Assembly (NCBI RefSeq): GCF_004769405.1
Contig: NZ_RQES01000024.1
Coordinates: forward strand, 124,001-188,000
Direction of reading: 5' to 3'
Origin: Leptospira selangorensis
Lineage (GTDB): Bacteria > Spirochaetota > Leptospiria > Leptospirales > Leptospiraceae
DNA: 64,000 nt
Shown here: piece by piece, positions 1 to 9,812 of the stretch
Numbering within the stretch: position 1 is the first letter of the stretch
How the letters are laid out: every line of letters starts with the position of its first letter
Made by a program: the position numbers and the translations under genes
The notes under the pieces: generated by a model
Told to the model about the DNA's origin: nothing
Databases searched by the model: none
What the model saw: only the letters and a program-made list of their open reading frames with translations

Positions 1-1
1 G

Positions 2-727
2 GATATACTTGGGATCTTCTCCGTAGCTCCCGTATTTACGATTGTTCTATTTTTCCTTTTATTCCCCAGAGGAAAATTGCATTGGGCGGGTGATAAAGAA
101 GAAGTCCGACAACAAACCAGAGAGCTTATCTCGTTCAACCGTTATGCGTTTTTGGCATCTTTATTTGCGATCGTATCGGATAGAATGGAGTTATTCTTTT
201 TAAACAAATACCATTCTAATGAGGCAGTGGCGGCTTATGGAGTGGCATTACAACCGTTCAGCGGGTTTGTGATCTTATTTTCCGTTTTGAATTCAATGAT
301 CTATCCTAAACTCTCCAGGCTTACGGAGAATAAGGAATTCACTAGTTACTTGGGAAAATCCATCTTAGTAGCTGTAGTGTTTGCTTTGGCATTAGGGCCT
401 TGGGTGTTTTTGGGAGATTGGGTCTTCTCCGCGTTATTCTCGGGAAAATATCCTGAATCAGTTCCGGTATTCCAGCTATTATACCCGAATTATCTTTTCC
501 AATTGGTGTTCTCTCCGCTCGGAATGGCTTTATTTGCATTAGGCCAGCCTCGGTTACTCGCAATACTCGCATTAGTGAGATTGATCTTTGGATTAATTTT
601 GGATAATCTTTTGATCCCGGAATACGGGACAATGGGAGCGGCAGGAGCTTTTTTTCTGGGACAGATCCCCTCTTGGTTCTTGCTTAGCGGTTATTTTTTA
701 GCGTATTACAAACCTTCTTCCAAGTAA
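2..727 (+). CDS. Polysaccharide/lipid flippase, C-terminal part (5' end outside window)
   Basis: The reading frame is open from base 2, so this is the last 241 codons of a longer gene. The visible part is almost entirely hydrophobic, with about six or seven membrane spans separated by short basic loops. The pattern (an FNRYAF-type helix, a polar SDRMELFFL span, repeated YPK and LFALGQP turns) fits the MOP exporter superfamily, i.e. Wzx-like O-antigen or polysaccharide flippases, which move undecaprenyl-linked sugars across the inner membrane. Substrate cannot be read from this fragment. The first in-frame start-like codon, TTG at 77, is internal and not a credible start because the preceding codons continue the membrane helix. 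It converges on the response-regulator gene downstream. Confidence 0.72.
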   Translation, partial: DILGIFSVAPVFTIVLFFLLFPRGKLHWAGDKEEVRQQTRELISFNRYAFLASLFAIVSDRMELFFLNKYHSNEAVAAYGVALQPFSGFVILFSVLNSMIYPKLSRLTENKEFTSYLGKSILVAVVFALALGPWVFLGDWVFSALFSGKYPESVPVFQLLYPNYLFQLVFSPLGMALFALGQPRLLAILALVRLIFGLILDNLLIPEYGTMGAAGAFFLGQIPSWFLLSGYFLAYYKPSSK

Positions 728-746
728 GAGAAGAATATATATTAAA

Positions 747-770
747 ATCAGAATATTCTATATTTCTGAT
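747..770 (+). terminator. AT-rich hairpin between convergent genes, possible terminator
   Basis: A 7-bp perfect inverted repeat (ATCAGAA / TTCTGAT) with a 10-nt loop, followed by AAATTTT, lies between the flippase and the convergent response-regulator gene. It is weak in GC, so terminator activity is only a suggestion. Confidence 0.35.
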
Positions 771-782
771 AAATTTTCCCGT

Positions 783-1688
783 TCAGGTCTGTTTTTGTTT
801 CGCTTCCGCTTTTTGTAATTTTTTAACAAATGTGACTTGGTTTCCCTTATCATTATAAGAAAGAGAATCAACATTCATACGAACTAAAAAGATACCTCTA
901 CCTGAAAGTTGGCTTGCATTCGGATCTTGTACTGGATCGGGAACTCTTGCAGGATCGAAACCTTCTCCACCATCTTCCAAAATAACAGTCACTCTTGTAT
1001 CGTCATAGTCCACTTCTACCTGGATCCATTCTTCTTTGGATTCACAGATCTTATCCACATAAGAGAAGTAATCATTCTCTTGGAACATTAACTCTTGCTT
1101 TTGATGATAAGTGATACGAGCACAACCATGTTCTATTGCATTTCCTATCAATTCGTACAATGCTACTTTTAAGGAGAGTTGATCCTCATTATGTAAATTA
1201 GGAAGATGAGATAGGGATTTTAAGATCAAATGAACATATTGATTTAAATTTCCAAGTCTAGGAAGAAGTGCAAACTTCTGTCTGGATTCCCGGACCTGGA
1301 ACATTCTTTTGTCCACAAGGTCCTTGCCCGCATAAAATAAGTTTCTAAATCTTAAGAGGGAATAACGGATCGCCTCCATCCGAAAAGGTTTGAGGAAAAA
1401 ATCCACAGCTCCCAGTCGAAGAGCGTTGATGGAGATTTGGATGTCCTGGTTTCCAGTGATGACTATAAAAGGAGTATCTACTCCTTTTTCCCTCAATTTA
1501 GTGATGAACTCGATACCGTTCATCCTCGGAAGGCGAATATCGGTGATGATCAGATCGAATGTTTCCGACTCTGCTAATGTTAAGCCCTGTTCTGCGGTTC
1601 CGGCAAGAAGGAGTTCGTATTCGCTGCCGAAAATTTCCTGGAACAGATCTCGGATAACTTCTTCGTCATCAACGAAAAGGATTTTCAT
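783..1688 (-). CDS. Response regulator with C-terminal HATPase (RsbW-like) domain
   Basis: 301 aa. Residues 1-115 form a receiver domain with acidic pocket D7/D8, phospho-acceptor D50 (IITDIRLP), T78 and K100 (FLKPF). Residues about 165-290 form a GHKL ATPase domain: N-box ALYELIGNAIEHG (E179, N183), G1 box EDGGEGFD (238-245) and G2 box GRGI (263-266). There is no dimerisation/phosphoacceptor helix, so this is not a histidine kinase. The ATPase half resembles the anti-sigma kinase RsbW/SpoIIAB type. A likely role is phosphorylation-controlled partner switching, but no anti-anti-sigma factor or PP2C phosphatase is adjacent. The upstream minus-strand gene ends 93 nt away. Confidence 0.88.
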   Translation of the reverse strand: MKILFVDDEEVIRDLFQEIFGSEYELLLAGTAEQGLTLAESETFDLIITDIRLPRMNGIEFITKLREKGVDTPFIVITGNQDIQISINALRLGAVDFFLKPFRMEAIRYSLLRFRNLFYAGKDLVDKRMFQVRESRQKFALLPRLGNLNQYVHLILKSLSHLPNLHNEDQLSLKVALYELIGNAIEHGCARITYHQKQELMFQENDYFSYVDKICESKEEWIQVEVDYDDTRVTVILEDGGEGFDPARVPDPVQDPNASQLSGRGIFLVRMNVDSLSYNDKGNQVTFVKKLQKAEAKQKQT

Positions 1689-1781
1689 AATAAATTCCTA
1701 ATTCAGAACTTCCGAATGTTCAATGGACCTATTCGGAAAACAAAAGAAAACCCTGGAAAGGTATTCTAGTCAAGAATTTTG

Positions 1782-3155
1782 TCAGCGTATATTGTCTAGA
1801 GAATCAAGAGAATATAAGGATTTTATCCTTTCATCCAAACTTTTTAACTCCGACTTATCAAAAACTGCCAATTTATTTCCTGAAAACCGGAATACCAAAA
1901 ATTCGTCCTTATTTTCGGAAATGGCCGCTTTCAAACCTTCTACGGAGTCCACGACTTTGTCATTCACGGATTCTAAGATCAAATCTTGGAATTCCTGATA
2001 TGCTCTATTTTTCTCGTCCGGAAATGCTCTAGAAAGTAATACGATACGGCTTCTTTCCGGATGAAGTTTTTTAGAATAACTTTCCGCTAAGTATACTAAC
2101 TTTCTATCACTGGAAGATTTGTATTTTTCTCCGTATTCTTTTAAGTAAGTATGAGTGAGTTCTGTAAAAAGTAATCCGCCTGCGATGATATATTTAGGAG
2201 CGATCTTGTCCGAACTTTCAGGGATTAAAAAAGAATCCTCGTTATACGGTCTTAATTGATAACGTATTTCTCTTTTTCTTCCATCTCTATACAGTGAAAG
2301 AGTGACCCATTCTCCTGAATTCAGATAAGATCCACCCTTGCTGAGCAGAATATCATACAATACTTGTTTTTGTTTAGAAGCAACCGGAGTCCCGTTCACG
2401 GAAAGGACTGCATCACCTGGAAACAGATTATGCATTGGCCCAATCCCTGGAAGAACTTCCGAAACGACCGCACCTACGCTACCTTTCGGAAAATAATAAT
2501 CTTCTTCTGCGGGAGTTAAGGAACCTTCCGCGGAAAAACCAGGATGAGGAAAAGGAGAAGAGGAAGAAAATCTACTTTGGTAAAATCTACGAAGAAGATC
2601 AGCACCCGCATTCCAGGTTCCATCGGTAAACCCACAGACTTTTTTTCCTGAAAAGAGGAAACTTCTGGTTCCGTCTTGGTTTTCTTTTCTCGCAAGTTTA
2701 GAAAGTGGAAGGATCGATTTAGAAAATTCTAAACTTCCCCATTCAAAGTTTGTGAAGAAGGGGGAGCATACTCCTTGCGTTTTTGCACTTTCTTCCAAAA
2801 GAGCGATAGGGGAGGCCTTTTTGGATTTTCCAAAGTTTTCGGGAAGAAGTACAATACCAAGTCCTGTATCCAGATCCACTTTTTGGAAATATGCCTTTCT
2901 TCCTGCGGATTCTTCCGGATGGATCTCCGCGAATAACGGAACTTCTCCAGGTTTTAAAAGTGCGACTGCAGTTCTTTCATCCAAACGGATTGCAGGGACT
3001 TTTTTCTGATATGGAGTTCCTTTTTGGAAAGGATTATGATGGGAATATTTTCTAAAATGGACCAGAAGTGAAAATTCTGAATCTGCTTTAGCTTCTATAT
3101 TTTCTAAAAATCCTAAACAAAATACAAGAAGGAATACTAATTTATACGATCTCAT
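1782..3155 (-). CDS. Exported PDZ protein, probable pseudoprotease paralogue
   Basis: 457 aa with an N-terminal signal peptide (cleavage near residue 22-25). A PDZ domain lies at about 225-305 ([28 protein letters not shown] region), and a second partial PDZ-like segment near the C-terminus ([16 protein letters not shown]). The N-terminal 200 residues parallel the trypsin domain of the gene directly upstream (for example [11 protein letters not shown] against its DCDLALISV), but no TNAHV histidine or GxSGGP serine is present. Its ATG overlaps the stop of the protease gene by 4 nt, so the two are translationally coupled. I infer a catalytically dead, probably periplasmic partner or regulator of that protease. 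Confidence 0.75.
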   Translation of the reverse strand: MRSYKLVFLLVFCLGFLENIEAKADSEFSLLVHFRKYSHHNPFQKGTPYQKKVPAIRLDERTAVALLKPGEVPLFAEIHPEESAGRKAYFQKVDLDTGLGIVLLPENFGKSKKASPIALLEESAKTQGVCSPFFTNFEWGSLEFSKSILPLSKLARKENQDGTRSFLFSGKKVCGFTDGTWNAGADLLRRFYQSRFSSSSPFPHPGFSAEGSLTPAEEDYYFPKGSVGAVVSEVLPGIGPMHNLFPGDAVLSVNGTPVASKQKQVLYDILLSKGGSYLNSGEWVTLSLYRDGRKREIRYQLRPYNEDSFLIPESSDKIAPKYIIAGGLLFTELTHTYLKEYGEKYKSSSDRKLVYLAESYSKKLHPERSRIVLLSRAFPDEKNRAYQEFQDLILESVNDKVVDSVEGLKAAISENKDEFLVFRFSGNKLAVFDKSELKSLDERIKSLYSLDSLDNIR

Positions 3156-4621
3156 TTTCCCTCCTTGGATTCGTCGGACTTGATATCGAATCTTTTTCTA
3201 ACTCTTAAGTCTATTGTCCTGACTGTTTTAGCATCCAATACTAAAGGAAGCCCGACCCCTCTGAATTTCAAAACCAAAGTCCCATTGGAGAATTTTTTCC
3301 AATAATCCCTAAACTCTGAGATATTCGCGGGAGTTTTTCCGTTAATAGATTCTAAAATTTTAAAACGATAATTTAAATATTTAGAATTGAGAGGATCCGG
3401 GAATAGAGTGGTCAAGATCAGATCTCTTTCCGTAAATTTAAAAAGATCGTCCTGTATAAAATAACTGTAATGGTATCTAAGAGCAGTCTCTACTCTCTGG
3501 CTTTCTTTTCCGAATAATGCTCGGTTCACCGGTTGGAATAAAAGTCCAGCTCCTAAAAAACTTCTGATCTGACGATCTCTATACAATTCCAGTGAATCGG
3601 TCTTTTTTAACTCTGCTTGGATCTTAAAGTTTTTACCGTTTCTATAAAAATACAAAGTCAGTTTTTGGCCTACGAAACCGGGTTCGATTAGATCTACGAT
3701 CGTTCTTCCCGTAAATTCTAAAAGACCACCCTCATTATTCAGATAAGCCTCATCAACCTTATATAAAAAATCATCCGTTTGCAAAACATCCGAAAAAGAA
3801 GAATTAGGATATACCTTATTTACAAGCACACCTTGCAAATTCTGAGGAATTCCCAGATACTTTTTCACAGACTCGGAGTTCCCATTTTGGAAAGTAAAAC
3901 CTACGAAAGGAAACCCGTCGTATTGACCGTCTTGTATATCTTTTAGAAAATGTTGTACTACTTCCGGCGGGATTAGATACGCAGTATTTCCTTGGATTTG
4001 GCTGACTTCAAAAATGATCCCTGCCACTTTTCCGTTTTGGATAGCAGGACCACCTGAATATCCTGGAAGAATATTGGCACCTACGCGGATTACTTTTCTG
4101 TAATCTAAACCGGTAAAAGAATATCTCAATCTTTCCACACGATTGACTAAACCGTTTTCTAATGTGAGATTTTCTGCACCTTCCGGATAACCGAGCATTA
4201 AAAGATTACTTCCTAAAGAAGGGGATTCCTCGGTGATTTCCAGAGGTTCTACTCCGGAAAAAAATTCTTCATCTTCTACGGAGATCAAAGCCAGATCACA
4301 GTCGAAACCTATAAATTCCACTTTTGCGTTATAATATTTGCTGCTATTAAAACGTTTTACCTTCAAATACTTGGATTCTGAGATCACATGAGCATTCGTT
4401 AATATTCTATTTCCTGCAATAATGAAACCCGAACCAACGTCTCTAGAAAGATCCTGGTCCCCGAATTCCAAAGGATCGCTTGCATCCGGATAAATATCAC
4501 TTCTAACGATCACAACGCCGTTCAATAATGTTTTAAGATCGGAGTTCCCGTTTGTTTGGGAAAAAACAGGAAAACTAAATATTAGGACCAATCCCGCGCG
4601 AAGTATCCAAAACTTATTCAT
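3152..4621 (-). CDS. Trypsin-like serine protease with PDZ domains (DegP/HtrA-related)
   Basis: 489 aa from ATG 4621, which I prefer to the upstream alternative at 4648: it is preceded by GGAG at 7 nt and begins directly with a signal peptide. The protease domain has the full triad: H78 (TNAHV), D109 (DCDLAL) and S189 (GYSGGP). PDZ-like segments follow at roughly 250-330 and near 415-450 ([10 protein letters not shown]). HtrA-type proteases degrade or sense misfolded envelope proteins. GYSGGP in place of GNSGGP is a mild variant. The start overlaps the stop of the upstream exported-protein gene (ATGAATAA), and the downstream pseudoprotease overlaps by 4 nt, making a three-gene operon. Confidence 0.88.
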   Translation of the reverse strand: MNKFWILRAGLVLIFSFPVFSQTNGNSDLKTLLNGVVIVRSDIYPDASDPLEFGDQDLSRDVGSGFIIAGNRILTNAHVISESKYLKVKRFNSSKYYNAKVEFIGFDCDLALISVEDEEFFSGVEPLEITEESPSLGSNLLMLGYPEGAENLTLENGLVNRVERLRYSFTGLDYRKVIRVGANILPGYSGGPAIQNGKVAGIIFEVSQIQGNTAYLIPPEVVQHFLKDIQDGQYDGFPFVGFTFQNGNSESVKKYLGIPQNLQGVLVNKVYPNSSFSDVLQTDDFLYKVDEAYLNNEGGLLEFTGRTIVDLIEPGFVGQKLTLYFYRNGKNFKIQAELKKTDSLELYRDRQIRSFLGAGLLFQPVNRALFGKESQRVETALRYHYSYFIQDDLFKFTERDLILTTLFPDPLNSKYLNYRFKILESINGKTPANISEFRDYWKKFSNGTLVLKFRGVGLPLVLDAKTVRTIDLRVRKRFDIKSDESKEGK

Positions 4622-5507
4622 GAAACAACTCCGCGTCGGACCATACAATTTTATCCTTTTCTACCGATTCTAATTTCAATTTTGCCAGGTAACGTGCCCC
4701 TTCTTGGAGTTCTTCCGTCGGTTGGTTATCCACTAAAACATTTCCGCTCAGATCCGCTTTGATCCTGATCCAGGAATAAGGAGAATCCGGTAAACAACTG
4801 GCCTGGAAAGAATAATACAAAGATTTATCCCAATAAAAATCCGCATCCTTACCCAGATACAGAAGAGGGCAGGAAGAATCAAAAAAGATCTCTTTTCCTT
4901 TAGGAGTAGGGCGGTCTATGGGATGTTTGGCAATGCTTAAGAAATATTGCAGACCAAAATTCACAGTGGAAGTTTTATCCACTAATTTAGTTTCCGGATT
5001 GGATTTATCGCCCGGTGCAGGTTTGGAACTCGCTACTTTTAAATTCTCCGCAGAAAATTCCAATTCCCAATAAACTGATTTTCCTAACTTAACCGGACCT
5101 TTCACTCTGAAAGAATCTATTCTTTCCGGAGAACGTAATCTTTCTTCTCCTGAATAAAAGAAACCGTTTAGTTTTTTTCCGGGACAATCCAAAGAAAGAT
5201 ACTGAATTTCCTCGGACTCAGGAAGAGATCTGAACTTACATTCACCTATATGAACGGTCCCATGTTGTTTGAACCATTCTTTTAAAGGCCTTGCATCTTT
5301 CTCTTTGCTGTATTTTCTCCATCCTTCCTGGAATTCTTTCTCAGCAAAGTCTCCAATCCTGGAATTTGCTTTTTGAAGAACTGGTTCTTCTGCGAAACTT
5401 CCAGAATCCGGAATAAAAACGGAAAAAAACAAAACTCCCAGGCTCACAAAAGAAAGAAGGAGTCTTTTCGTTCTTAAATGGAAAATATTCTGCATCGGGG
5501 AAAACAT
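4614..5507 (-). CDS. Exported protein of unknown function, operon with protease pair
   Basis: 297 aa. The N-terminus has a basic stretch (LRTKR) then a hydrophobic core and a probable cleavage site near SFAEE, so it should be exported. I recognise no domain. The mature part is mixed charged sequence with two Cys near CPGKK and FDSSCPLL and a run of beta-strand-like segments. The start could also be the second Met (residue 5). Because its stop overlaps the protease start and it is first in the cluster, it is probably co-expressed with the protease/pseudoprotease pair and could be a substrate, inhibitor or partner. That role is inference only. Confidence 0.7.
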   Translation of the reverse strand: MFSPMQNIFHLRTKRLLLSFVSLGVLFFSVFIPDSGSFAEEPVLQKANSRIGDFAEKEFQEGWRKYSKEKDARPLKEWFKQHGTVHIGECKFRSLPESEEIQYLSLDCPGKKLNGFFYSGEERLRSPERIDSFRVKGPVKLGKSVYWELEFSAENLKVASSKPAPGDKSNPETKLVDKTSTVNFGLQYFLSIAKHPIDRPTPKGKEIFFDSSCPLLYLGKDADFYWDKSLYYSFQASCLPDSPYSWIRIKADLSGNVLVDNQPTEELQEGARYLAKLKLESVEKDKIVWSDAELFHE

Positions 5508-5689
5508 TCTTAATTATTATCGGTTCGGGAAAAAGCGGATTTTACAGATCTGAAAATAGAAGAGGAATTTCCGTAGAATTCTTGCGATTATGTCTCGAAT
5601 TTCCAAGAATACCAAAAAAAAGTTAAACTCTGAAACGGGAGTATGAAATATGGTTAAAACTAAGAGTAAAAAATATAACGGTATTCATC

Positions 5690-6541
5690 TTGTCTCACTG
5701 GAGTTTTCTTAAAACCGACCTGAACGAAAAGCAGGACTTATTCATCGATTGTCGCTCACAAGCGCAATACCAAGAATCCACCTTAAAGGGTGCGTATTAT
5801 TTTCCATTCGTCAAAAAGGCTTTTGCTTCCGATCCGGATTCTTCCAAAAAATTATTGGGCCCGATCGAAGAGATACTTGCTCTCGCTAAAAAAGAAGAGA
5901 AGTCCAGGATCTTGGTTTTTGACGAGGGCATGGGGATGTTCGCATCCAGACTCGTTTTCCTTTTGAGATGCGCAGGTTTTCAAAATGCGTTTTTGATAGG
6001 GCAACGTTGGCCTGTAGACGGAGCAAAAGAAAAAGGTTCTAAAGAATTAGATATAGGACCTTCTTCCAAAGTCCGCAAACTAGAGGGCGTGATCGACAAA
6101 GCATTCTTAGAAAAGAACTTAACTCGCCTGCAAATTTTCGATACTCGCACCCCGGAAGAATATGATGGAAAACTTCCTCGTTTGACTGCTCCTGAACCGG
6201 GAAGTTTATGCGGAAGATTGCCGGGCGCATTCCTTTGGGATTGGAGAATGTTGTATGACGCGAACGGTGAGCTCGTGGACAAAACCTTCTTTAATAAAAA
6301 GTTAAGAGGTTTTCCTTTTATGCCTGAAAGGACCACCGTTATCTATGATTATAACGGAGCAAGATCCTCCTTACTTGCAATGATGCTCAAAGAAGTCGGA
6401 TACAATGACGTAAACGTATATGTTGGCTCTTGGTTCGAGTGGAGAAAATCCAATCTACCTAAACAAGCAGCGAATATTTACGGACAGACTGGGGCAGGAG
6501 CTTCTGCACCAAGAGTTGGTGGCGTAGACAGAAAAAGTTAA
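5690..6541 (+). CDS. Tandem rhodanese-domain protein lacking the catalytic cysteine
   Basis: 283 aa with two rhodanese domains (about 5-115 and 130-258), the architecture of SseA/thiosulfate or 3-mercaptopyruvate sulfurtransferases. Family landmarks are present: [41 protein letters not shown] and the closing GSWFEW. The active-site loop of the C-terminal domain, usually C-x-x-G-x-R, reads Y-D-Y-N-G-A-R, so the nucleophile position is Asp220 and sulfur transfer by the usual persulfide is unlikely. The start is TTG at 5690, because an in-frame stop lies at 5675. No strong ribosome binding site is seen. A 20-residue Gly/Ala tail follows the second domain. Confidence 0.85.
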   Translation: MSHWSFLKTDLNEKQDLFIDCRSQAQYQESTLKGAYYFPFVKKAFASDPDSSKKLLGPIEEILALAKKEEKSRILVFDEGMGMFASRLVFLLRCAGFQNAFLIGQRWPVDGAKEKGSKELDIGPSSKVRKLEGVIDKAFLEKNLTRLQIFDTRTPEEYDGKLPRLTAPEPGSLCGRLPGAFLWDWRMLYDANGELVDKTFFNKKLRGFPFMPERTTVIYDYNGARSSLLAMMLKEVGYNDVNVYVGSWFEWRKSNLPKQAANIYGQTGAGASAPRVGGVDRKS

Positions 6542-6603
6542 AAAAAGAAAGACTTCTAAAGCTTCATAAAAGAACCTCTCGTTAGTTTCTAAGAGGAATA
6601 ACG

Positions 6604-8760
6604 ATGAGGTTCTTTTTTATTATCAGCATACTATTTGCATTTTTATTGGATTGTGGATCCAGATTTGAAAAAATCTCTCCGTTTTCTATTCCTCCTCAAG
6701 AATTCGACCTTGGTAACGGGGTCAAAGCAGTATTCTTACCGACTGAACTATCGTTCATTACTCCTAAAGGTAGAATATTAGAATTCAACTTAAAAGATGC
6801 ATTTCTTTCTTCTGCGAAAGGAGAACAGGTCGTAAATTATAGAAAAGCAACTTTCAAGATCAAAGATAAGATCTTATTAGAATGTGGATCCCAGACAATT
6901 GAAAGTCTTGGATTAGAATCGGGTGCATTATTATTAAAAGGAAAACTCACAGGAAAAAATTGTGAAACAGGATACTCGATCCGATTCATATCTTCCGCTA
7001 ATTTCGGATTAGATTGGAAGGTAGAAGTTTCTAATCCTGAATTAAATCGAACATTTATCAAATTCAAATCGGATGAGTCAGAAAGTATTTATGGACTTGG
7101 TGAACAATTCTCTCATCTAAATCTAAAAGGAAAAAAACCATTTTTATTTTCCGAAGAACAAGGAGTGGGAAGGGGAGACCAACCGATTACCTGGGGAGCA
7201 GAATTATTAGAAGGAGCCGGAGGAAATGAATACAGCACCTATACTCCTATCCCATTTTTTCTCACTTCTCGAAACAGAGCATTCTTCTTTGAAAACAGTT
7301 CCTATTCAGTCTTTGATTTTGAAGAAGATTCCGAAATTGCAATAGAGTTTAGAGAAAGAGGACTTAATGTAAAATCCTGGAAAGCTGCTAGCCCTAAAGA
7401 GATCCTAAAATTATATACTTCACATACCGGAAGATTTCCGAATTTGCCTGATTGGGCATATGGAACCTGGCTTGGTATCCAAGGCGGAAAGTCTGTCGTT
7501 TTGGAAAAGATAGAAGAAGCAAAAAAGGCCGGAAATCCGATTACTGCTCTTTGGATCCAAGACTGGGTGGGACAAAGAAAAACAGTATTCGGTTCTCAAC
7601 TATGGTGGAAATGGTTTCCGGATGAGACCAGATATCCTGATTTTAAAAACTTCGTAAAAGAATTAAATCAAAAGAATATTCAGGTTTTAGGATATATCAA
7701 TCCTATGCTTGCAACGGAAGGAACTTTATTCGAAGAAGCGGTCAAAAACAATTATTTAGTAAAAGATAAAGAAGGAAAAGATTATATAGTCCAAACCGCA
7801 GGATTTCCCGCAGGACTATTAGATCTTACGAATCCTAAAACTCGGACCTGGATCAAAAATATCATCAAACAAAATCTAATAGGTAACGGACTCTCCGGCT
7901 GGATGGCGGATTTCGGAGAATGGTTGCCTACGGATGCGGTATTATTCTCTAAAGAATCTTCAGAGATCTATCATAACCGTTATCCTGTAGAATGGGCAAA
8001 GCTGAACAGAGAAGCCATCCAGGAAGCAGGCAAAGAAGGGCAGATCGTATTTTTCACTCGCGCAGGTTATAGTTATTCCAATAAATATTCCACTTCCTTT
8101 TGGGCGGGGGACCAGATGGTAAGCTGGGGAAGACATGATGGGATCGTATCTTCTTTGATCGGAATATTGAGCGGAGGAATGTCGGGACTTAGCTTAAATC
8201 ATAGCGATATAGGCGGATACACTACGATCCCAAGTCCTATTAAAGATTATTTTAGATCTAAAGAATTGTTTCTTCGTTGGTCTGAGTTGAACGTATTCAC
8301 TCCGGTTTTTAGAACTCATGAAGGGAATAGGCCTGCTAAAAACCACCAACCGTATTCAGACCCGGACACAATAAAAGAATTTGCAAGATACGGACAGATA
8401 CATCTCGCATTAAAAGAATATTTTAAATTTCTAAATAAAGAAGCGAGTGAATCAGGACTTCCTTTATTACGTCCGCTCTATCTTTCTTACCCGGAAGATA
8501 ATAATACGAGAGATCTACAAAACCAGTTTTTACTCGGAGAGGATCTGCTCGTAATCCCAGTCCTAGAAAAAGGAGAAGATACTGTAAAAGGATATATGCC
8601 TAAGGGAGAATGGGAACATGTTTGGACAGGTAAAACATTCCAGGGAGGAGTTTGGATAGAAATGGAAGCTCCTCTTGGATCTCCTGCGATCTTTTTGAAA
8701 AAGAAAGGTGTTTGGTACGAAAAACTAAAATCTGCACTTTCTACTTTTAAAAAGAATTGA
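6604..8760 (+). CDS. GH31 glycoside hydrolase lipoprotein, YihQ (sulfoquinovosidase)-like
   Basis: 718 aa with a lipoprotein signal (lipobox LLDC, Cys17). The catalytic (beta/alpha)8 domain is closely YihQ-like: nucleophile D436 (GWMADFGEW) and acid/base D503 (WAGDQ). Using remembered E. coli YihQ numbering (D405, D472), spacings to the sulfoquinovose-binding set match without gaps: Q293, Q319, W335 and Y539 are conserved, but the sulfonate-binding Arg301 equivalent is Gln332. The enzyme is therefore an alpha-glycosidase of this subfamily whose substrate may not be sulfonated. It would be anchored in the envelope. The ribosome binding site AAGAGG at 6591-6596 can pair with CCTCT at 6575-6579. 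Confidence 0.88.
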   Translation: MRFFFIISILFAFLLDCGSRFEKISPFSIPPQEFDLGNGVKAVFLPTELSFITPKGRILEFNLKDAFLSSAKGEQVVNYRKATFKIKDKILLECGSQTIESLGLESGALLLKGKLTGKNCETGYSIRFISSANFGLDWKVEVSNPELNRTFIKFKSDESESIYGLGEQFSHLNLKGKKPFLFSEEQGVGRGDQPITWGAELLEGAGGNEYSTYTPIPFFLTSRNRAFFFENSSYSVFDFEEDSEIAIEFRERGLNVKSWKAASPKEILKLYTSHTGRFPNLPDWAYGTWLGIQGGKSVVLEKIEEAKKAGNPITALWIQDWVGQRKTVFGSQLWWKWFPDETRYPDFKNFVKELNQKNIQVLGYINPMLATEGTLFEEAVKNNYLVKDKEGKDYIVQTAGFPAGLLDLTNPKTRTWIKNIIKQNLIGNGLSGWMADFGEWLPTDAVLFSKESSEIYHNRYPVEWAKLNREAIQEAGKEGQIVFFTRAGYSYSNKYSTSFWAGDQMVSWGRHDGIVSSLIGILSGGMSGLSLNHSDIGGYTTIPSPIKDYFRSKELFLRWSELNVFTPVFRTHEGNRPAKNHQPYSDPDTIKEFARYGQIHLALKEYFKFLNKEASESGLPLLRPLYLSYPEDNNTRDLQNQFLLGEDLLVIPVLEKGEDTVKGYMPKGEWEHVWTGKTFQGGVWIEMEAPLGSPAIFLKKKGVWYEKLKSALSTFKKN

Positions 8761-8823
8761 ACGAGCGGTTTTTGTTCGAGTAATAAAACTTCTAAACTGT
8801 CTAAATAAAGGAAGAAGGTCCCT

Positions 8824-9237
8824 TTGTCAGAATTCACGGATCCGATCGTACTATTTGATGGAGTTTGCAATTTATGCAACGGTGCAGTGAATGTACTTTT
8901 GGATCTGGACAAACATAAAAGATTAAAATTCGCCAGCCTTCAGTCTGAATATGCAAAAAACCTAATCCAATCTAAATCTTTGGAAGAAAAGATCCGGGGT
9001 ATAGACAGTATCCTTTTCTGGGATGGAAAAGAGATCCATATAAAATCCAATGCAATCATTGAGATCTGTGATAAACTGGGCGGCTTCTGGAAAATCCTAA
9101 AACTCAGTTATATCGTCCCAAGACCGATCCGCAATTTTTTATACGATCTGATTGCAAAGAACAGATATAGGCTTTTCGGAAAGAGAGAATCTTGCAGGAT
9201 GCCTACTCCCGAACTAAAAGAAAGGATCTTAGGATAA
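8824..9237 (+). CDS. DCC-family (DUF393) thiol-disulfide oxidoreductase-like protein
   Basis: 137 aa starting at TTG 8824, with an AGGAAGAAGG ribosome binding site just upstream. The signature D-G-V-C-N-L-C near the N-terminus is the DxxCxxC motif that names the DCC family. Family members are small cytoplasmic or membrane-linked proteins with presumed thioredoxin-like redox chemistry, and most are uncharacterised. A basic C-terminal half (KNRYRLFGKRESCR) follows. A second DCC protein lies at 45138-45485. It converges with the lipoprotein gene at 9248 with only a 10-nt gap. Confidence 0.85.
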   Translation: MSEFTDPIVLFDGVCNLCNGAVNVLLDLDKHKRLKFASLQSEYAKNLIQSKSLEEKIRGIDSILFWDGKEIHIKSNAIIEICDKLGGFWKILKLSYIVPRPIRNFLYDLIAKNRYRLFGKRESCRMPTPELKERILG

Positions 9238-9247
9238 GTCTTTTTAT

Positions 9248-9754
9248 TTATGGAACGGCCTGGATTAGTTCGTAAAAATCTGTGTTTGGACAATCTGGCG
9301 GCATGCAGGAAAATTCTTCGCCTGCCGAATAAATAGATAATGATTGTTCTGATCCTGTAACCCTATCGGTGGCCAAACTTAGCCCAGTTGTCGAATTCGC
9401 ATTGGCAGCTACATAGTAGTACCAAGATAATCCCATATCAGCACCATTTTCGGGACATCTACAGCTCAGAGGATGTCCTGCTGTAACTGTCCCGGAAACG
9501 TAAGACCCAAGAGTTAAATCGTAGATCATATTTGATCCCCCAGAGCGAAAACAGAGACGATTGATACCTCGTATGGATCCTGGTTCTTGGCAGATTTTTT
9601 CGTTTTCTATAAATTGTACGTATACAGGAAGAGAGTCAAATAGCCCTACATTATCCGTTTGGGGCACTAACAAGTTTTCGCATCCGAGTAGAATACTGAC
9701 GCTAAAACAAAGGATTGATATCCTTCTAAGATGTTTATCCAAATTTCCGATCAT
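9248..9754 (-). CDS. Small lipoprotein of unknown function
   Basis: 168 aa. A hydrophobic signal region ends in a clear lipobox (ILLGC, Cys at residue 25), so it should be lipidated. The mature protein is Cys-rich (CQEP, CRCPENG, CMPPDCP), suggesting disulfides outside the cytoplasm. I do not recognise a domain. It stands alone between convergent and divergent neighbours. Confidence 0.72.
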   Translation of the reverse strand: MIGNLDKHLRRISILCFSVSILLGCENLLVPQTDNVGLFDSLPVYVQFIENEKICQEPGSIRGINRLCFRSGGSNMIYDLTLGSYVSGTVTAGHPLSCRCPENGADMGLSWYYYVAANANSTTGLSLATDRVTGSEQSLSIYSAGEEFSCMPPDCPNTDFYELIQAVP

Positions 9755-9812
9755 GCGCGCCTACATTAACTCAATTAAACGTTATTTGCAATTAATAATG
9801 AAAGAGAGAATT

